DNA from: Tetrahymena thermophila SB210
Lineage: Eukaryota > Ciliophora > Oligohymenophorea > Hymenostomatida > Tetrahymenidae
NCBI RefSeq assembly: GCF_000189635.1
Contig: NW_002476243.1
Coordinates: forward strand, 15,625 to 79,624
Direction of reading: 5' to 3'
Length of the DNA stretch: 64,000 bases
Shown here: positions 1 through 10,527 of the stretch, piece after piece
Numbering within the stretch: the first letter of the stretch is position 1
How the letters are laid out: each line of letters begins with the position of its first letter
The notes under the pieces: generated by a model
Seen by the model: only the letters and a program-made list of their open reading frames with translations
Database searches by the model: none
What the model was told of the DNA's origin: nothing
Made by a program: the position numbers and the translations under genes

Positions 1-1541
1 TAATTAACTAAATATATTTTCTTCAATATTTAAAAAGGTGGAATAAAATAATTGGTGATTAAGGTGCATCAGATTCTGGTCATGGTTTAGGAAACTGCAC
101 TAAATTGTTTGATTTGACACTTTAACTAAGGTAAAAACTGTTTATTTGTTTTGAATTGAGGTATTTTTGAATATAAAAATTAATTCAAAACAATAAACTA
201 GATTTTTCAATTTATTTATTAACTTTTTATTTTATTTAATTTTCTTTTTTTTTTTTCTTTCTTTATCTATTTGATAATTTCACTCATATTTTAATTTTAA
301 TTTGATCTTTTATAAATTAATTTATTTGTTATAATTTTATATTTTTTATTCATTCTTTCGTTCTAAATAGTTAAATAAATATTTTTTCTTCTTCAATATT
401 TAAAAAGGGGTAATTAAATTGGTGATTAAGGTCTATTTGGTTTATGTTCTGGTTTAGGAAAGAGCTCTAATCTCTTAAATTTGACACTTCAAATTCAGTA
501 AAAGCTGTTTATTTTTTTATGATAATAATATTTTTTTAATAAAAAAAATAAATTTAAAACAATGTAACTAACTAACTCTTTCAATTTATTTATTAACTTT
601 TTATTTAATTTAAATATCTTTTTTTTTCTTTTATTTATTTGTCAATTTATTTAACTCATTTTTTCAGTTTTAACTTTTGCTTTTATTTTTATTATATATT
701 TTTCATTCAGTCTTTCCTATTAACTAGCTAATTACGAATATATTTTTCTTGTATATTAAAAAAGGGAGAATAAAATTAGTGATGATGGTGTATCAAATTT
801 ATGTAATAGTTTAGCAGAAATCACTAATCTTATAAGCTTGACACTTAATCTTAGGTAAAAACCGTTTATTTATTTTAGATTATGATATTTTTTAATATAA
901 AAATGAATTTAAAACAATAAAACTAACTAACTAAAATACTAACTCTTTCAATTTATTTATTAACTTTTTATTTTATTTAGTTTTCTTTTTTTATTCTGTT
1001 TGTATATTTTTTTTTCAATTGCTGATTTAACTCATTTATAATTTTTAACTTTTATTTTTATTAATAATTAATTTCTTATTATTCATATTTTTCTTACTAA
1101 CTAATAAATTAATTAACTATTTATTATATTCGATATTTAAAAAGTTCTAATAATACGAGTTTCATAGGTGCATAAAACTTACTTTTAGGTTTAAGAAAGA
1201 CTAATATCTCAACTTTGAGACTTTATTAAGGGTAAAAACTCTTTATTTGTTTTGGATTGTAATATTTTTAAAATAAAAATGAATTTAAAGAAATATTAGT
1301 AACTTTTTACATATTTATTTATTAGCTTTTTATTTGATTTATTTTTCTTTTAAAATTTTATTCAACTAACATTTTTTATCGATTTAAAATATAATATTTT
1401 ATTTACAATTTCATTCCATTTAATTTATATTTGTTATTTACACTAATTTATATTTAAAGAGTCAATGAAAAAGAAAAAGAAATATTGATAGAATTAGGCA
1501 AGAGGAGCAAATCAAAATTAGTTTTATTCCAATTGAATTGA
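1..1541 (+). CDS. LRR-array gene A, 3' part (5' end outside window)
   Basis: Four consecutive LRR exons and a terminal exon, code 6. Exons: 38-130, 408-497, 765-854, 1145-1231 and 1460-1541 (TGA 1539-1541). The LRR exons are 93, 90, 90 and 87 nt. Each begins with one base and ends with two bases of a split codon (phase 2), so each carries one repeat of about 30 residues of the type N-x-I-G-D-x-G-x-x-x-L-x-x-x-L-x-x-C-x-x-L-x-x-L-x-L. Donors read GTAAAA and acceptors TTTAAAAAG. The last exon has no LRR and ends in a basic tail, K-S-K-L-V-L-F-Q-L-N. The start and earlier exons lie left of the window. RI-like LRRs usually bind protein; no partner can be deduced. Exon 1145-1231 is the most degenerate. 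Confidence 0.8.
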
Positions 1542-1897
1542 TCATAAAAAAGCTATTAAAAAAGTGCTAATAAATATAAAAATATTTGAATAATATATTA
1601 TAATATTATATGTTTTTTTATACAATATTTTGTAATCTGATAAATAAACCTAAAAAGTAGATAGAAAGATATATAGCACACCAGGTATTAAATTCTTATT
1701 TAGGCATGTGGAGAATTAAGAATTTAATTTATGGATGGATTTACTATAAATATAGTAGATTAATTAATTAATAAATAAATAAATTAAATAATTTTATTTT
1801 ATTTTTTATTATAAAATATTTTTTTGATTTATAATTTTTTAATATAATTAATTAAATTCCATAAATTGCTAATCAATATTTTTGAAAAAAAAAATAA
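1542..1897. other. Spacer between LRR genes A and B
   Basis: No coding exon seen. It contains the conserved hairpin at 1681-1734. The region around 1560-1660 resembles the 3' flanks of the next two genes (about 6200-6290 and 10130-10210), so it is probably the 3' flank of gene A followed by the promoter of gene B. Confidence 0.6.
1681..1734 (+). repeat. Conserved hairpin element, copy 1
   Basis: Inverted repeat: left arm CCAGGTATTAAATTCTTA, right arm TAAGAATTTAATTTATGG, 15 of 18 positions complementary, with a loop ending in GTGGAGAAT. A second copy with the same arms and loop end lies in reverse orientation at 43796-43845. Both copies sit about 130-140 bp past the stop codon of one LRR gene and before the start of the next on the same strand. 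Function unknown: a 3'-end RNA structure, a small mobile element, or shared ancestry of the spacer. Confidence 0.7.
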
Positions 1898-4800
1898 ATG
1901 ATACAATAGATTAAAGAATATTAAAAATTAGAAGAAGTAATTATTTATTTTTTTATTAATATCCTTTATATTTATTTTTATTAATAAAAAAAGTTTTTAA
2001 ACTCTTCACTTTAATCTCATTAGGTTCTACATATTGATCTCAAGTACATTTAATTAAGAAATATTATTAATATTTTTTATAAATTTAACTTTCAATTTAT
2101 TTAAAAAAATAATTTTTATAATAAAAATTATCATCAATTACTCACTATTCATTAATTTTTACTTATTCAAAAAATTTAAATCTATTTCAACTTAATTTAC
2201 ATATCAATTTTTAATTATTATTATTCATTTTTATTATTTGATATTTTTTCTTCATTTTTGCTATTAACTTAATAAAAAAATTTTTATTAGTTTGGATGAT
2301 TGTAATATTTTTAATGATAAAAATAATTTAAAACATTAAAGCTATTTTAATTTATTTGGTTTATTTTTCTTTTAATTGTGTTTGCTTTCTTTTTATAACT
2401 TTCTTTGTTAATTTAACTAATTATTTATTAATTTATCTTATTATTTCATATTTTTTCTTCATTTTTTCTTTATAATCAACTAATTAATTATATATTTTTT
2501 CTTCAATATTTAAAAAGTGATAATTAAATTGATGATGAAGATGCATCAGACTTAGGTTCTGCTTTAGCAAATTGCATTAATCTCTCAAATTTGACACTTA
2601 ATCTTGAGTAAAAACAGTTTATTTGTTTTGGATTGTGATATTTTTAATTATAAAAACTAATTTAAAACAATAAAATCTTTTTTTCTTTTTCTTTTTATTG
2701 TGCTTGATAGCTTTTTTTCTTCTTTCTTTGTTAATTTAACTCATTTTTTTATTTCAACTTTTGCTTTTATAAATAACTAATTAATCTTATTATTTCATAT
2801 TTTTTCTTCATTTTTTCCTTCTAATTAACTAATTAATTATATATATTTTTTTAATATTTAAAAAGTAGAGATAAAATTGGCGATGAATGAATGAAATACT
2901 CGCACATAGAAATGCACTCAGAATACATCTTAAATGAAATATTTAATAGTAGTTAATACATTTATTTATTTTTATATTTTATTTTATTTTTATTAAATTA
3001 AAAACTTGAAACAATTGATGCATTAGATGCAACACTTGATGCACTAGATGCATTAGATGCACTAGAAGCATTAGAAGCACTAGAAGCATATGAAACAAAA
3101 CACATTATATCCTAAATTTTTGGAAAGTTTAAAATTGGCGATGAAGGTGCATCAGGCTTAGGTTCAGGTTTAGCAAATTGCATTAATCTCTTAAATTTGA
3201 CACTTAATCTTCAGTAAAAACAGTTTATTTATTTTGCATTATGATATTTTTAATTATAAAAAACTAATTTAAAACAATAAAGCCTTTTTTTCTTTTTCTT
3301 TTTTATTATGCTTAATTGATTTTTTTCTTCTTTCTTTGTTACTTTAACTCATCATTTTATTTTCAAATTTTGCTATTATTATTAATTAATCTTATTATTT
3401 CATATTTTTTCTTCATTTTTTCCTTCTAATTAACTAATTAATTATGTTTTTTTCTTCAATGTTTAAAAAGTTAGAATGAAATTGGTACAGTGGGTGCATC
3501 AGATTTAGGTTCTGCTTTAGCAAAGTGCATTAAGCTCTCAAATTTAACACTTAATCTTGAGTAAAAACAGTTTATTTATTTTGGATTGTGATATTGTTAA
3601 TTATAAAAATTAATTTAAAACAATAAAGCCTTTTTTTCTTTTTCTTTTTATTTTGCTTGCTTACTTATTTATTTTCTTCTTTTTTGTTAATTTAACTAAT
3701 CTTTTTATTTTCAACTTTTGCTTCTATTTTTCATTAATCTTATTATTTGATATTTTTTCCTTCAAATTAACAATTTAATGATATATTTTTTCTTCAATAT
3801 TTAAAAAGTTAGAATGAAATTGGTGCAGTGGGTGCATCAGATTTAGGTTCTGCTTTAACAAAGTGCATTAAGCTCTCAAATTTAACACTTAATCTTAAGT
3901 AAAAACAGTTTATTTGTTTTGGATTGTGATATTTTTAATTATAAAAATTAACTTATTTTCTTCTTTTTTGTTAATTTAACTTATCTTTTTATTTTCAAAT
4001 TTTGCTTTTATTTTTCATTAATCTTATTATTTGATATTTTTTCTTCATTTTTTCCTAGGAATTAACAATTTAATGATATATTTTTTCTTCAATATTTAAA
4101 AAGTTAGAATGAAATTGGTGCAGTGGGTGCATCAGATTTAGGTTCTGCTTTAGCAAAGTGCATTAAGCTCTCAAATTTAACACTTAATCTTCAGTAAAAA
4201 CAGTTTATTTGTTTTGGATTGTGATATTTTTAATTATAAAAATTGACTTATTTTCTTATTTTTTGTAAATTTAACTTATTTTTTTATTTTCAAATTTTGC
4301 TTCTATTTTTCATTAATCTTATTATTTGATATTTTTTCTTTCCTAGGAATTAACAATTTAATAATATATTTTTTCTTCAATATTTAAAAAGTTATAATAA
4401 AATTGGTACAATAGGTGCATCAGGCTTAGGTTCTGCTTTAGAAAATTGCATTAATCTCTCAAATTTGACACTTAACCTTTGGTAAAAACAGTTTATTTAT
4501 TTTGGATTGTGATATTTTTAATAATAAAAAGTAATTTAAAACAATAAAGCTATTTTTTTTTCTTTTTATTGTGCTTTTTTGCTTTTTTTTCTACTTTTTT
4601 TGTTAATTTAACTCATTATTTTGATTTCAACTTTTGCTTTTATTAATAACTATTTAATCTTATTATTTCATATTTTTTCTTCATTTTTTCCCTTTTAATT
4701 AACTAATTAAATATATATTTTTTCTTCAATATTTAAAAAGTTAGAATTAAATTGGTGCAATGGGTGCATCAGACTTAGGTTCTGCATTAACAAAATGTAT

Positions 4801-6195
4801 TAATCTCTCAAATTTGAAACTTAATCTTTAGTAAAACAGTTAATTCATTTTGGATTGTGATATTTTTAATTATAAAAACTAATTTAATAAACAATAAAGC
4901 TCTTTTTTCTTTTTATTGTATTTGCTTGCTTTTTTTCTTCTTTCTTTGTTAATTTAAGAATTCATCATTTTATTTTCAACTTTTTCTTTTATTATTAATT
5001 AATTAATCTTATCATTTCATATTTTTTCTTCATTTTTTCCAAATTATTAAATAATTAAATATTTAATTTTTCTTCAATAATTAAAAAGTAACAATTTAAT
5101 TGGTTCAATGGGCGCATCAGATTTAGGTTATGCTTTAGCAAAGTGCATTAATCTCTCAAATTTGACACTTAATCTTTGGTAAAAAGAGTTTATTTATGTT
5201 GGATTGTGATATTTTAAATTATAAAAACTAATTAAAAACAATAAAGCTCTTTTTTTTCTTCTTTATTGTGCTTGCTGCTTTTTTTTCTTCTTTCTTTGTT
5301 AATTTAGCTCATCATTTTATTTTCAACTTTTGCTTTTATTTTTCATTAATCTTATTAATATTTATTTTTTTCTTCATTTTTTCCTTCTAATTAACTATTT
5401 AATTATATTTTTTCTTCAATATTTAAAAAGTTGTAATGAAATTGGCGATGAAGGTGCATTAGGCTTAAGTTCTGCTTTAGCAAAGTGTATTAATCTCTCA
5501 TGTTTGGCACTTGATCTTAGGTAAAAACAGTTTATTTATTTTGGTTTGTGATACTTTTAATTATAAAAATTAATTTAAAACAATAAAGTTCTTTTTTCTT
5601 TTACTATTTATTGTGCTTGATATCTTTTTTTCTTTTTTTTTGTTAATTTAACTCATAACGTTATTTTAAACTTTTGCTTTCTTTTATTAATAATTAATTA
5701 ATCTTATAAGGTTATATTTTTTCTTTATTTTTTCCTTCTAATTAACTAATTAATGATATATTTTTTCTTCAATATTTAAAAAGTAAAAATTAAATTGGCT
5801 ATAAAGGTATATCAGGTTTAGGTTCTGGTTTAGTAAAGTGCAAAAATCTCTCATATTTGACACTTAATCTTTAGTAAAACAGTTTATTTATTTTGGATTG
5901 TGATATTTTTAATTATAAAAACTAATTTAAACAATAAAACTCTTTAAATTTATATGATAGCTTTAATATGATTTATTCTTTGATCTTATTAATACCACTA
6001 ATTTATTTTATTTATTAATTTAAGAAAAAGTTTTTAATTTAAAATTTTATTTTATTTAATGTTTATTTAAAATTTACACAAATTTTTAATAAAAGTGTTA
6101 CCATTATGACTTTCATGACAAAATAAGAAATATTAAAAGTAAATAGCAAATATCTTAAATCAAAAAGATTAGTGGTCTTTGATATATAATTCTGA
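1898..6195 (+). CDS. LRR-array gene B, interrupted by a 258-bp insertion
   Basis: Exons: 1898-1936 (ATG), 1994-2043, then LRR exons 2518-2607, 2866-3213, 3471-3560, 3809-3898, 4104-4193, 4392-4481, 4741-4830, 5089-5178, 5431-5520 and 5784-5873, then 6096-6195 with TGA. Exon 1 encodes M-I-Q-Q-I-K-E-Y-Q-K-L-E-E; the intron after it is phase 0 and all later ones are phase 2. Nine LRR exons are exactly 90 nt. The second is 348 nt because of an insertion that creates an in-frame TGA at 2888-2890. Without the insertion the protein would be 362 aa; as it stands, 67 aa to the stop. A frame starting at ATG 2891 stays open through the remaining exons (380 aa). The C-terminus ends K-S-K-R-L-V-V-F-D-I-Q-F. 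Exons 3809 and 4104 with their introns are nearly identical, a very recent one-exon duplication absent from gene C. Skipping exon 2 would restore the frame. Confidence 0.85.
2873..3145 (+). repeat. 258-bp in-exon insertion bounded by 15-bp direct repeats
   Basis: The 15-mer AAAATTGGCGATGAA occurs at 2873-2887 and again at 3131-3145. The matching exon of gene C (7277-7366) has it once and continues straight into the LRR. The inserted length (258) is a multiple of three. It brings TGA (2888-2890), immediately followed by ATG (2891-2893), then an AT-rich part that would encode a hydrophobic stretch, then a 9-nt minisatellite. The direct repeat could be a target-site duplication or a trace of strand slippage. 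Confidence 0.85.
3014..3089 (+). repeat. 9-bp minisatellite encoding (L-D-A)n / (L-E-A)n
   Basis: About eight copies of a 9-base unit close to CTAGATGCA, drifting to CTAGAAGCA in the second half. In the frame of the surrounding LRR exon it reads as repeated Leu-Asp-Ala then Leu-Glu-Ala, an amphipathic, probably helical stretch. It lies inside the insertion in gene B and is absent from gene C. Confidence 0.85.
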
Positions 6196-6359
6196 TTATA
6201 AACAATCAAGCGGTGAAAAAATATGAATAAATCTAAAATGTTTGAATAATTGAATATTATATGTTTTATTATATAATATTTTGAAAAAATTTGTTTAACT
6301 TAAAATATGGATAGATAAATAGATTTTATTAAAAAATACCATATTTTTTTAAATTAATA

Positions 6360-6410
6360 AATACGGTAATACCGCGTTGCGATTCGCATGCAAGTTATTG
6401 AAAATTTTGT
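6360..6410 (+). repeat. GC-richer element with GCGTTGCGATTCGC, copy 1
   Basis: A conspicuous GC-richer patch in the AT-rich spacer between genes B and C. The same core recurs after gene C at about 10317-10335. In this copy the left side of the hairpin is altered, so it is less foldable. It is part of the duplicated block. Confidence 0.55.
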
Positions 6411-6436
6411 AGTTTTTAAAAAATTTTTAGAAAAAG

Positions 6437-9400
6437 TTTTTAAACTCTTCACTTTAATCTCATTAGGTTCTACATATTGATCTCAAGTACATTATATTTT
6501 TTATAAATTTAACTTTCAATTTATATAAAAAAATAATTTTTATAATAAAAACTATCATCAATCACTCACCATTCATTAATTTTTATTTATTCAAAAAATT
6601 TAAAGCTATTTCAACTTAATTTACATATCAATTTTTAATTATTTATTATTCATTTTTATTATTTGATATTTTTTCTTCATTTTTGCTATTAACTTAATAA
6701 AAAAAATTTTATTATTTTGGATTGTAATATTTTTAATAATAAAATTAATATAAAACATTAAAGCTATTTTAATTTATTTTATTTATTTTTTTTTTAATTG
6801 TGTTTGTTTTCTTTTTTTAAATTTCTTTGTTAGTTTAACTAATTATTTATTAATTTATCTTATTATTTCATATTTTTTCTTTATTATCAACTAATTAATT
6901 ATATATTTTTTCTTCAATATTTAAAAAGTGATAATTTAATTGATGATAAATATGCATCAGACTTAGGTTCTGCTTTAGCAAATTGCATTAATCTCTCAAA
7001 TTTGACACTTGATCTTTAGTAAAAACAGTTTATTTGTTTTGAATTGTGATATTTTTAATTATAAAAGCTAATTTAAAACAATAAAGCCTTTTTTCTTTTT
7101 CTTTTTATTGTGCTTGATAGCTTTTTTTCTTCTTTCTTTGTTAATTTAACTCATTCTTTTAATTTCAACTTTTGCTTTTATTAATAACTAATTAATCTTA
7201 TTATTTCATATTTTTTCTTCATTTTTTCCTTCTAATTAACTAATTAATTATATATATATTTTTAATATTTAAAAAGAAGAGATAAAATTGGCGATGAAGG
7301 CGCATCAGGCTTAGGTTTTGGTTTAGCAAATTGCATGAATCTCTTAAATTTGACACTTAATCTTCAGTAAAAACAGTTTATTTATTTTGATTTGTGATAT
7401 TTTTAATTATAAAAACTAATTTAAAATAAGAAAGCCTTTTTTTCTTTTTCTTTTTATTATTCTTGATTGCTTTTTTTCTTCTTTCTTTGTTACTTTAACT
7501 CATCATTTTATTTTCAAATTTTGCTATTATTATTAATTAATCTTATTATTTCATATTTTTTCTTCATTTTTTCCTTCTAATTAACTAATTAATTATGTTT
7601 TTTTCTTCAATATTTAAAAAGTTAGAATAAAATTGGTGCAGTGGGTGCATCGAATTTGGGTTCTGCTTTAACAAAGTGCATTAAGCTCTCAAATTTAACA
7701 CTTAATCTTCAGTAAAAACAGTTTATTTATTTTGGATTGTGATATTTTTAATTATAAAAATTAATTTAAAACAATAAAGCCTTTTTTTCTTTTTCTTTTG
7801 CTTGCTTACTTACTTACTTACTTATTTTCTTCTTTTTTTTTAATTTAACTAATCTTTTTATTTTCAACTTTTGCTTCTAATTTTCATTAATCTTATTATT
7901 TTATATTTTTTCTTCATTTTTTCCTTCGAATTAACAATTTAATGATATATTTTTTCTTCAATATTTAAAAAGTTAGAATAAAATTGATTCAGTGGGTGCA
8001 TCAGATTTAGGTTCTGCTTTAGCAAAGTGCATTAAGCTCTCAAATTTAAAACTTAATCTTAAGTAAAAACAGTTTATTTATTTTGGATTGCGATATTTTT
8101 AATTATAAAAATTAATTTAAAACAATAAAGCCTTTTTTTCTTTTTCTTTTGCTTGCTTACTTACTTATTTTCTTCTTTTTTGTTAATTTAACTTATCTTT
8201 TTATTTTCAAATTTTGCTTCTATTTTTCATTAATCTTATTATTTGATATATTTTCTTCATTATTTATTTCTAATTAACTATTTAATGATTTATTTTTTCT
8301 TCGATATTTAAAAAGTTAGAATTAAATTGGTGATGAAGGAGCATCAGGCTTAGGTTCTGCTTTAGCAAATTGCATTAATCTCTCAAATTTGACACTTGAC
8401 CTTCGGTAAAAACAGTTTATTTATTTTGGATTGTGATATTTTTAATTATAAAAACTAATTTAAAACAATAAAGCTATTTTTTTTCTTTTTATTGTGGTTT
8501 TTTGCTTATTTTTCTACTTTTTTTGTTAATTTAACTCATTATTTTAATTTCAACATTTGCTTTTATTAATAATAAATCTTCCTATTTCATATTTTTTCTT
8601 TTTTTCCTTCTAATTAACTAATTAAATATATATTTTTTCTTCAATATTTAAAAAGTTAGAATTAAATTGGTGCAATGGGTGCATCAGAATTAGGTTCTGC
8701 TTTACAAAAGTGCATTAATCTCTCAAATTTGACACTTTATCTTAGGTAAAAACAGTTTATTTATGTTGGATTGTGATATTTTTAATTATAAAAACTAATT
8801 TAAAACAATAAAGCTCTTTTTTCTTTTCTTTTTATTTTGTTTGCTTGCTTTTTTTCTTCTTTCTTTGTTAATTTAAGAATTCATCATTTTATTTTCAACT
8901 TTTGCTTTTATTAACAATTAATCTTATCATTTCATATTTTTTCTTCATTTTTTCCAAATTATTAACTAATTAAATATATAATTTTTCTTCAATATTTAAA
9001 AAGTTACAATTTAATTGGTTCAACGAGCGCATCAGATTTAGGTTCTGCTTTAGCAAAGTGCATTAATCTCTCAAATTTGACACTTAATCTTCGGTAAAAA
9101 CAGTTTATTTATGTTGGATTGTGATATTTTAAATTATAAAAACTAATTAAAAACATTAAAGCTCATTTTTTTTTCTTTTTATTGTAATTGCATTTTTTTC
9201 TTCTTTCTTTGTTAATTTATCTCATCATTTTATTTTTAACTTTTGCTCTTATTTTTCATTAATCTTATTAATATTTATTTTTTGTTCATTTTTTCCTTCT
9301 AATTAACTATTTAATGATATATTTTTTCTTCAATATATAAAAAGTTGTAGTGAAATTGGCGATGAAGGTGCATTAGGCTTAAGTTCTGCTTTAGCAAAGT

Positions 9401-10114
9401 GTATTAATCTCTCATGTTTGTCACTTGATCTTAGGTAAAAACAGTTTATTTATTTTGGTTTGTGATACTTTTAATTATAAAAATTAATTTAAAACAATAA
9501 AGTTCTTTTTCTTTTACTATTTATTGTGCTTGATATCTTTTTTTCTTTTTTTTTAGTTAATTTAACTCATAACGTTATTTTAAACTTTTACTTTCTTTTA
9601 TTAATAATTAATTAATCTTATAAGGTTATATTTTTTCTTTATTTTTTCCTTCTAATTAACTAATTAATGATATATTTTTTCTTCAATATTTAAAAAGTAA
9701 AAATAAAATTGGCTATAAAGGTATATCAGGTTTAGGTTCTGTTTTGGTAAAGTGCAAAAATCTCTCAAATTTGACACTTAATCTTTTGTAAAAACAGTTT
9801 ATTTATTTTGGATTGTGATATTTTTAATTATAAAAACTAATTTAAACAATAAAACTCTTTAAATTTATATGATAGCTTTAATATGATTTATTATTTGATC
9901 TTATTAATACCACTAATTTATTTTATTTATTAATTTAAGAAAAAGTTTTTAATTTAAAATTTTATTTTATTTAATGTTTATTTAAAATTTACACAAATTA
10001 ATTTTTAATAAAAGTGCTACCATTATGACTTTCATGAAAAAATAAGATATATTAAAAGTAAAAAGCAAATATCTTAAATCAAAAAGATTAGTGGTCTTTT
10101 ATATAAAATTCTGA
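6437..10114 (+). pseudogene. LRR-array gene C, intact array lacking the start exon
   Basis: Exons: 6437-6486 (homolog of exon 2), LRR exons 6929-7018, 7277-7366, 7622-7711, 7973-8062, 8316-8405, 8656-8745, 9004-9093, 9345-9434 and 9698-9787, and terminal 10015-10114 with TGA. All nine LRR exons are 90 nt, phase 2 and free of TGA. The tail is K-S-K-R-L-V-V-F-Y-I-K-F. No counterpart of the first exon of gene B is present between the stop of gene B (6195) and 6437. The frame leading into exon 2 is open back to a TGA at 6251 without an ATG, and the one nearby ATG (6307) has no donor of fitting phase. It is either a start-less duplicate or is read through splicing from gene B, whose phase-2 donors fit these acceptors. 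The lack of decay suggests youth or continued use. Confidence 0.75.
7798..7823 (+). repeat. Short CTTA/CTTG microsatellite in an LRR intron
   Basis: About five CTTA units next to a CTTG unit in the intron between exons 7622-7711 and 7973-8062. The sister intron of gene B and the next intron have fewer units, so its length varies between copies. Confidence 0.7.
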
Positions 10115-10527
10115 TTATAAACAAACAAGCGGTGAAAAAAGATGAATAAATCTTAAATGTTTGAAAAATTGAATATTATATGTTTTATTATATATTATTT
10201 TAAAAAAAATTGTTTAACCTAAAATATAGATAGATAAATAGATTTTATTATTGTTTTTATTTATAAATACCATATTTTTATAAGTTAATAAATATGTTAA
10301 TCCCTCAATAAGCTTCGCGTTGCGATTCGCGTTCAAGTTATTGAAAATTTTGTAATAATTAAAAATAAAGTTTAATCAGGAGATTATTTTTTTTTTTACT
10401 GATATACATACATACAGTACATATACTTACTAGTAATTTAAAATAAATTTAACACTCATTCAATATCTTACATATTTTTAATTAAAAACATATAAAATAT
10501 TGCTAAAAGAAGCTCTTAATTTTATGA
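10115..10527. other. Spacer between convergent genes C and D
   Basis: No exon found. It holds the 3' flank of gene C, similar to those of genes A and B, the GC-richer hairpin at 10300-10343 and AT-rich filler up to the stop codon of gene D. Confidence 0.6.
10300..10343 (+). repeat. GC-richer hairpin after gene C, copy 2
   Basis: TCAATAA and TTATTGA bracket a core with CGCG on both sides and GCGATTCGC in between. The arms TCAATAAgcTTCGCG and CGCGTTCAAgTTATTGA pair imperfectly. It is one of the few GC-rich spots outside genes. It could form an RNA stem near the 3' end of gene C or be a remnant of a small repeat element. Confidence 0.55.

Larger units (their letters stand above)
1994..10362 (+). 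repeat. Tandem segmental duplication of about 4.4 kb (genes B and C)
   Basis: Unit 1 (about 1994-6416) and unit 2 (about 6437-10362) align collinearly through exon 2, the LRR exons, the introns, the terminal exon and the 3' flank including the GCGATTCGC element. Some exon pairs, such as 5431-5520 and 9345-9434, differ at only about two positions. Unit 1 has one extra LRR exon (3809/4104) and the 258-bp insertion. The junction near 6420-6436 falls just before exon 2 of the second copy, so exon 1 and its promoter were not carried along. Confidence 0.85.

Noticed and set aside
6307-6370. ATG at 6307 as a replacement first exon for gene C
   Set aside because: The only nearby donor (GTAATACC) is phase 2, but exon 2 needs phase 0, so joining would break the frame.
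10317-10340. GCGATTCGCGTTCAAG as part of a tRNA gene (T-loop look-alike)
   Set aside because: No acceptor stem, anticodon arm or A/B box spacing around it on either strand.
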